Assembly (NCBI GenBank): GCA_026129385.1
Contig: JAHCIE010000090.1
Location: forward strand, 1 to 10,291
DNA length: 10,291 bases
Direction: 5' to 3'
Source: Anaerolineae bacterium
Lineage (GTDB): Bacteria; Chloroflexota; Anaerolineae; Epilineales; JAHCIE01
Shown here: in pieces, positions 6,835-10,291 of the stretch
How the letters are laid out: each line of letters opens with the position of its first letter
How positions within the stretch are numbered: position 1 is the stretch's first letter
Program-made: the position numbers and the translations under genes
The notes under the pieces: model-generated
What the model saw: only the letters and a program-made list of their open reading frames with translations
What the model was told of the DNA's origin: nothing
Databases searched by the model: none

Positions 6835-7748
6835 CCCTGCCTCGCGTCTCCGTGGTCATCCCATCCCTGGATGGGCGGGTGGATGCCCTGCGCGCGTCCA
6901 TTGCCCGCCAGACCCTACGGCCCGCCGAGGTCGAGGTGGCCGTCGGCATCCGCCCCAATGGTAGGGCGCGCAACGTCGGCGTCGCCCGCACCAGCGGCGA
7001 CATCCTGGTGTTCATCGACGACGATGCCGTCCTGGGCGGCGACGATACGCTCGCCAACCTGGTACGGCCTCTGCTCACCGACCCGAGCCTCGGCGTGACT
7101 GGCACGGCCAAGTTGCTGCCGCCCGACGCCGATGGCTGGCAGCGGTGGGTGGCGCGGGAAGTGCCGCGCATCGAGCATCCCATCGTCGATGCCCCGCTGG
7201 AGACCAACCCGCCGCTGGACGAGCATGGGTACATCGAGATCACCACAACGTGCTGCGCGATGCGGCGTGACGTGTTCGATGCGGTGGGTGGCTTCGACAA
7301 TCAGTTGGTGCGGGGGGTAGACACTGAGTTCTTCTACCGCGTCCGCCGCCTCGGCTACCGCTTCATTCTTGTGCCACATACGTGGGTCTACCACCCCGCG
7401 CCGCCGACGCTCTACGGGCTGTTGCGCAAGCACTTCCTGTACGGCGTCGGCCACGCCCAGGAGGTGCAGCGCGACCCGACGCGAGCAGCGGGCCGCCGCC
7501 TGGTGACGCCCTGGCACGCGCTGGGTTTCGTAGGCTTCCGCACGCTGGTCTTGCTGCCCAACGTCTTCCTGCCCTACTCATACTCCGCGCCGTCGTGGCG
7601 GCCTGGCTTCAAGCCTCTCAAGGCGCTGACGAGTTATGTCGCCGCTCTCGGCTACGTCTATGGCTGGTATCGCTACCCCTATCGCGGCGCGGCCGCGGCC
7701 GCGCCACCGGCGACGGTTCCCGCCCCGCCGGGCGGGCGACCCTCCTGA
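6831..7748 (+). CDS. Family 2 glycosyltransferase with condensed nucleotide-binding region
   Basis: GT2-type transferase of 305 residues. Seen: first strand RVSVVIPSLDGRVD (5-18), then EVEVAVGIRPNGRARNVGVA (33-52), the metal-binding FIDDDAVL (61-68), VTGTAKLLPP (89-98), a TTTCCAMRRDVFDAVGGFD stretch (138-156), and the acceptor-side DTEFFYRVRRLGYRF (164-178) followed by WVYHPAP (185-191). The usual 'VVDDGS' site and the roughly 25 residues after it are absent: strand 2 passes directly into NGRARN. This could be a subfamily trait rather than damage, as the rest is intact. Residues about 227-250 are hydrophobic and may touch the membrane. The tail is Ala/Pro/Gly-rich (about 283-305) and encoded by strongly palindromic GC-rich DNA. 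ATG 6831 overlaps the flippase stop. Confidence 0.9.
   Translation: MTLPRVSVVIPSLDGRVDALRASIARQTLRPAEVEVAVGIRPNGRARNVGVARTSGDILVFIDDDAVLGGDDTLANLVRPLLTDPSLGVTGTAKLLPPDADGWQRWVAREVPRIEHPIVDAPLETNPPLDEHGYIEITTTCCAMRRDVFDAVGGFDNQLVRGVDTEFFYRVRRLGYRFILVPHTWVYHPAPPTLYGLLRKHFLYGVGHAQEVQRDPTRAAGRRLVTPWHALGFVGFRTLVLLPNVFLPYSYSAPSWRPGFKPLKALTSYVAALGYVYGWYRYPYRGAAAAAPPATVPAPPGGRPS
7686..7705. repeat. 20-bp perfect GC palindrome
   Basis: GGCGCGGCCGCGGCCGCGCC reads the same on both strands. It lies in the codons for the Ala-rich tail of the GT2 gene and holds two overlapping GCGGCCGC units. It may be only a by-product of alanine and glycine codons at high GC. Confidence 0.85.
7719..7736 (+). repeat. GC-rich hairpin near the end of the GT2 gene
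   Basis: CCCGCCC (7719-7725) and GGGCGGG (7730-7736) are perfect complements around a 4-base loop, CGCC. The hairpin ends 9 bases before the GT2 stop and 20 bases before the next start. No T-run follows, so it is not a standard intrinsic terminator. It could affect mRNA stability or translation of the next gene. Confidence 0.7.
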
Positions 7749-7756
7749 GCTATGCC

Positions 7757-8884
7757 ATGCGTATTGGCCTCGACGCCCGCGCCATCCGCGACCACTTCCC
7801 TGGCATCGCCCGCTATGTTTATAACCTGGCGCGCGCCCTGCCTGCTCAGCTCGACGGTGACAGTCTGACTCTGCTGATCAACGCCGACCAGCCCACCAGC
7901 CGCTACGATCTGGCGGCGCTGGGCCGCCTGCCGGGCGTCGAGGTCGTGACCCTGGCTGCGCCGCCTTTGTCGCTGCGCGAGCAGGTAGAGTTGCCCGTGG
8001 CGGCCCGCCGACTGCGACTGGACGCGCTGCACGCGCCCTACTACGTGCGACCGTATGCTATGCCTGTGCCCGTGGTGACTACCCTGTACGACGTGACGCC
8101 GACTCGCTACCCAGAATATCTGCCCTCGCGCCGCGCCCGCGCCGCCTACGACGCCATGACCCACCTGGCGATGGAAACGTCGGCGGCCCTATTGACGCTG
8201 TCGGCGTCGGCGCGCGATGATCTGGTGGCCGTGTACAAGGCGCGCCCTGAGCGCATCACAGTGACACCACCCGCCGCCGACCCAGCCTTTGCCCCGCGCC
8301 CCGCCGCCGAGATCGCCTGCCTGCGCGAGCGGCTCACCTTGCCGGAGGCCTATGTGCTATATGTGGGCATCAATAAGCCGCACAAGAACTTGCCGCACCT
8401 GGTAGAGGCCTTCAGCCAGGTTGCCCGCGCTCTGCCTGACGTGACTCTGGTCCTGGCGGGCCGACCGGACCCTCGCTACCCTGAGGCCGAGACCCGCATC
8501 CGCGAGGCGGGGCTGACGGAGCGGGTGCGACTCCTGAGCGATGTGGCCGAGGCCGACCTGCCCGCTCTGTATAGCGGAGCAGCCGTGTTTGCCTTCCCTT
8601 CTCTGTACGAAGGCTTTGGCTTCCCCGTCCTGGAGGCGATGGCGTGCGGCGCGCCTGTCGTCGCCTCCCGCGCCAGTAGCCTGCCGGAGGTTGTCGGCAA
8701 CGCGGGTGTCCTCGTCCCAGCCAATGACAGCCACGCCCTGGCGCGGGCTATCATCGCCGTGCTCCAGGACGGCCGGCTGTGGACGCGCCTGCATCAGGCG
8801 GGGCTGGCGCGAGCAGCCACCTTCACCTGGGCGCGGACGGCCGAGCAGACGCTTACGGTTCTGCGCCGCGTCGCCCGACGGTAA
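7757..8884 (+). CDS. Family 4 glycosyltransferase (GT-B fold)
   Basis: Retaining GT4 glycosyltransferase of 375 residues. The N-terminal opening MRIGLDARAIRDHFPGIARY (1-20) is the usual start of a large GT4 group often annotated as mannosyl- or rhamnosyltransferases, with the conserved G-I-x-R/G-Y-x-x-x-L element. LHAPYYVRP (91-99) and TTLYDVTPTRYPEY (108-121) are also typical. After TLSASARDDL (147-156) the C-terminal domain gives YVLYVGINKPHKNL (199-212), LVLAGRPDPRY (231-241), LYSGAAVFAFPS (271-282) and the E-x7-E pair E285/E293 in LYEGFGFPVLEAMACGAPVV (283-302). The ATG at 7752 is out of frame, so 7757 is the start. There is no clear Shine-Dalgarno, and the gene begins 8 bases after the GT2 stop, so translation probably depends on coupling. 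Substrates are unknown. Confidence 0.93.
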   Translation: MRIGLDARAIRDHFPGIARYVYNLARALPAQLDGDSLTLLINADQPTSRYDLAALGRLPGVEVVTLAAPPLSLREQVELPVAARRLRLDALHAPYYVRPYAMPVPVVTTLYDVTPTRYPEYLPSRRARAAYDAMTHLAMETSAALLTLSASARDDLVAVYKARPERITVTPPAADPAFAPRPAAEIACLRERLTLPEAYVLYVGINKPHKNLPHLVEAFSQVARALPDVTLVLAGRPDPRYPEAETRIREAGLTERVRLLSDVAEADLPALYSGAAVFAFPSLYEGFGFPVLEAMACGAPVVASRASSLPEVVGNAGVLVPANDSHALARAIIAVLQDGRLWTRLHQAGLARAATFTWARTAEQTLTVLRRVARR

Positions 8885-8891
8885 TCTTCCT

Positions 8892-10007
8892 ATGCACATC
8901 GTCCACGTCTACAAAGACTATTACCCTGTTCTCGGCGGCATCGAGAATCACGTGCGTAGCCTGGCCGAGGGGCAGGCGGCGCGGGGCCACGATGTGACTG
9001 TCCTGGTCACATCGCCCGATCGCCACAGTCAGGCGCAGACCCTCAACGGCGTGCGCGTCGTCAAGGCTGCACGCCTGGCGACGGTCGCCTCGACGCCGCT
9101 GAGTGTGGCGCTGCCCCTGGCACTGCGCGGCCTGCCTGCCGATATTATCCATCTCCACTTTCCCTACCCTGTCGGCGAGGTCTCGGCATGGCTGATGGGT
9201 CGCGCCCGCGCCACGGTGATGACCTACCACAGCGACGTGGTGCGCCAGGCGGGTATCCTGCGGGTCTACCGCCCCCTCATGGAGCGGCTGCTGGCCCGCA
9301 CCGACCGCATCATCGCCACCAGCCCGACCTACGCGGCCAGCTCGCCCTACCTGCGAGCCAATGCGGGGCGGGTGCGCGTCATCCCCCTCGGTATCGATCT
9401 GACGCCCTTCGTGACCCCTGATCCGGCCGCCGCCGCCATGCGGTTGCGGTATGGCGCGCCGCTGCTGCTGTTCATGGGTCGCCTGCGTTACTACAAGGGC
9501 CTGGATGTCCTGCTGCGCGCTCTGCCGGGGGTGGAGGGGGCGCGCCTGGTGGTGGCGGGCAGCGGGCCGATGGGCGCAGAGTGGCGCGCGTTGGCCGAGG
9601 CGTTGGGCGTCGCTGGTCGGGTTCTATTCGTCGGTGACGTGTCGGACGCCGAGCAGCGCGCCCTGTATCAGGCCGCCGACGTGTACGTGCTGCCGGCGAC
9701 GCAGCGCAGCGAGGCCTTCGGCGTGGCCTTGATCGAGGCGATGGCGGCGGGGTTGCCCGTGGTGACGACGGAGATCGGCACCGGCACGTCCTACGTCAAC
9801 CAGGACGGCGTGACGGGCCTCATCGTGCCGCCCCACGATCCGCCGGCCCTGGCAGGGGCGATTCGCGCCCTTCTCGACGATCCGGGGCGCAGGCAGGCGC
9901 TGGGCAGGGCGGCTCGCGCCCGCGCCGTGGCCGAATTCGGCCAGGCGACGATGTTGACGCGGACGCTGGCCTTATACGATGAGGCGCTCGGCCATGGAGT
10001 CGCCTGA
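8892..10007 (+). CDS. Family 4 glycosyltransferase (GT-B fold)
   Basis: GT4 glycosyltransferase of 371 residues. The N-terminus MHIVHVYKDYYPVLGGIENH (1-20) carries the canonical glycine loop GGIE, followed by LAEGQAARGHDVTVLVT (24-40), IIHLHFPYP (85-93) and TYHSDVVRQAG (111-121), a motif shared by many GT4 polysaccharide enzymes. VIPLGIDLTPF (163-173) links to the donor domain with LLFMGRLRYYKGLDVLLRAL spanning 192-211, LVVAGSGPM (219-227), LFVGDVSD (245-252) and E274/E282 in SEAFGVALIEAMAAGLPVV (273-291), the E-x7-E motif. The ORF is open upstream in this frame, but that part overlaps the preceding GT4, so the start is ATG 8892, 7 bases after the previous stop. No Shine-Dalgarno is visible. 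This is probably the last gene of the operon, because a promoter follows it. Donor and acceptor are unknown. Confidence 0.93.
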   Translation: MHIVHVYKDYYPVLGGIENHVRSLAEGQAARGHDVTVLVTSPDRHSQAQTLNGVRVVKAARLATVASTPLSVALPLALRGLPADIIHLHFPYPVGEVSAWLMGRARATVMTYHSDVVRQAGILRVYRPLMERLLARTDRIIATSPTYAASSPYLRANAGRVRVIPLGIDLTPFVTPDPAAAAMRLRYGAPLLLFMGRLRYYKGLDVLLRALPGVEGARLVVAGSGPMGAEWRALAEALGVAGRVLFVGDVSDAEQRALYQAADVYVLPATQRSEAFGVALIEAMAAGLPVVTTEIGTGTSYVNQDGVTGLIVPPHDPPALAGAIRALLDDPGRRQALGRAARARAVAEFGQATMLTRTLALYDEALGHGVA

Positions 10008-10017
10008 CGACTGACGG
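10004..10017 (+). repeat. Tandem 7-bp repeat CTGACGA / CTGACGG
   Basis: Two adjacent near-identical 7-mers overlap the stop of the last GT4 gene and sit just upstream of the -10 box at 10023. They could be part of a regulator site, or chance. Confidence 0.4.
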
Positions 10018-10041
10018 CGCGCTATAATACAGCGGCGCGCC
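10016..10041 (+). repeat. Inverted repeat bracketing the -10 box
   Basis: GGCGCGC (10016-10022) is complementary to GCGCGCC (10035-10041), with the TATAAT box in the 12-base interval. It could be an operator-like element or a DNA/RNA hairpin at the promoter. No T-run follows, so it is not a normal terminator. Alternating CG words can arise by chance at this GC content. Confidence 0.5.
10023..10028 (+). promoter_or_regulatory. Probable sigma-70-type promoter (-10 box TATAAT)
   Basis: A perfect TATAAT lies in the only intergenic gap of the window (10008-10070), in otherwise very GC-rich DNA. No good TTGACA-like -35 is found at 16-18 bases; CTGACG at 10004-10009 is only 13 bases away. The start of transcription would be near 10035, giving a leader of about 36 bases for the gene at 10071. 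This suggests that the last gene is a separate transcription unit. Confidence 0.65.
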
Positions 10042-10059
10042 ACACTGCTTATCCCTAGC

Positions 10060-10065
10060 GGAGGG
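10060..10065 (+). promoter_or_regulatory. Shine-Dalgarno for the gene at 10071
   Basis: GGAGGG ends 5 bases before ATG 10071. It favours this start over the in-frame ATG at 10083. Confidence 0.75.
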
Positions 10066-10070
10066 ACTGA

Positions 10071-10291
10071 ATGATTGACCGCATGCAGACCATCCCTGTT
10101 CTGGTCACGCTACGCTTTACCGACGACCAACTCGCGACACTGCGCTCCCTGTCGCCCCGGGTTCAGGTCGAGCAGCGGGTGGTGACGCGGGATGCCCAGC
10201 TGGCCGATGTGCTGGACCCTAGTATTGTCGTGCTGTATGCTGGCGGCGCCGACTTCCCGCTGGCGGCGACCCCCCATCTGCGCTGGATTCA
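10071..10291 (+). CDS. Probable D-2-hydroxyacid dehydrogenase, N-terminal fragment (3' partial)
   Basis: Only the first 73 residues are in the window, and the frame is open to the edge. The segment opens MIDRMQTIPVLVTLRFTDDQ (1-20) and continues LATLRSLSPRVQV (21-33), then DAQLADVLDPSIVVLYAGG (41-59), and ends DFPLAATPHLRWI (61-73). The alternating strand-helix pattern and the 'tP.LRWi' block, which normally runs on into an '(Q)..sAGvD' motif, match the N-terminal substrate-binding domain of NAD(P)-dependent D-2-hydroxyacid dehydrogenases (phosphoglycerate-dehydrogenase-like). These enzymes reduce 2-oxoacids to D-2-hydroxyacids in the cytosol. The NAD-binding domain and catalytic Arg/Glu/His lie beyond the window, so the substrate cannot be judged. 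It has its own promoter and ribosome binding site and is likely not part of the glycan operon. Confidence 0.68.
   Translation, partial: MIDRMQTIPVLVTLRFTDDQLATLRSLSPRVQVEQRVVTRDAQLADVLDPSIVVLYAGGADFPLAATPHLRWI

Noticed and set aside
7382..7756. In-frame upstream extension of the GT4 gene at 7757
   Set aside because: It overlaps the GT2 gene. The GT4 family start MRIGLDAR lies exactly at 7757, so the extension is only an open frame in GC-rich DNA.
10016..10041. Intrinsic terminator for the glycan operon
   Set aside because: The repeat can pair, but no T-run follows and a consensus -10 box lies inside it, so a promoter-linked element is more plausible.

Overview
The window is GC-rich and densely coded. 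All supported genes lie on the + strand. It is part of a cell-surface or exported polysaccharide (glycan) biosynthesis cluster. The high GC content, the O-antigen-ligase-type protein fused to a TPR tail, the MurJ-like flippase among GT2/GT4 glycosyltransferases and the consensus TATAAT promoter would all fit Chloroflexota (Chloroflexia/Anaerolineae-like). No marker gene is present, so the taxonomy is only an inference. If the organism is a chloroflexot, 'O-antigen ligase' is a family name only, since those cells are generally thought to lack LPS.

Layout: (1) 1-2400, the 3' part of a polytopic Wzy/WaaL-family polymerase or ligase with a C-terminal TPR domain, cut by the window edge. (2) 2397-2999, uridine kinase (udk), whose C-terminus is disrupted by a frameshift; the conserved tail continues in another frame to 3030. 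(3) 3030-4025, GT2 glycosyltransferase. (4) 4028-5290, GT4 glycosyltransferase. (5) 5284-6834, MurJ/Wzx-like lipid flippase. (6) 6831-7748, GT2 glycosyltransferase with a condensed nucleotide-binding region. (7) 7757-8884 and (8) 8892-10007, two GT4 glycosyltransferases. (9) After a 63-bp gap holding a TATAAT box and a strong Shine-Dalgarno, a new gene starts at 10071 and runs off the window; its first 73 residues look like the N-terminus of a D-2-hydroxyacid dehydrogenase.

Genes 1-8 have gaps of 8 bp or less or overlap (ATGA junctions at 2397 and 6831, a 7-bp overlap at 5284), so they are most likely one translationally coupled operon. As a pathway, the five glycosyltransferases would build an oligosaccharide on a polyprenyl-phosphate carrier at the inner face of the membrane. 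The MurJ-like protein would flip it, and the Wzy/WaaL-like protein would polymerise it or ligate it outside. Uridine kinase could feed the uridine nucleotide pool used for UDP-sugars. No initiating sugar-phosphate transferase, chain-length regulator or nucleotide-sugar synthesis gene is visible here.

The best-supported anomaly is the udk frameshift. Secondary observations are two GC-rich palindromes at the 3' end of gene 6, an inverted repeat bracketing the -10 box at 10023, and the unusual GT2 at 6831. I saw no mobile element, CRISPR array, RNA gene or clearly undescribed system, and no gene-free stretch longer than 300 bases.
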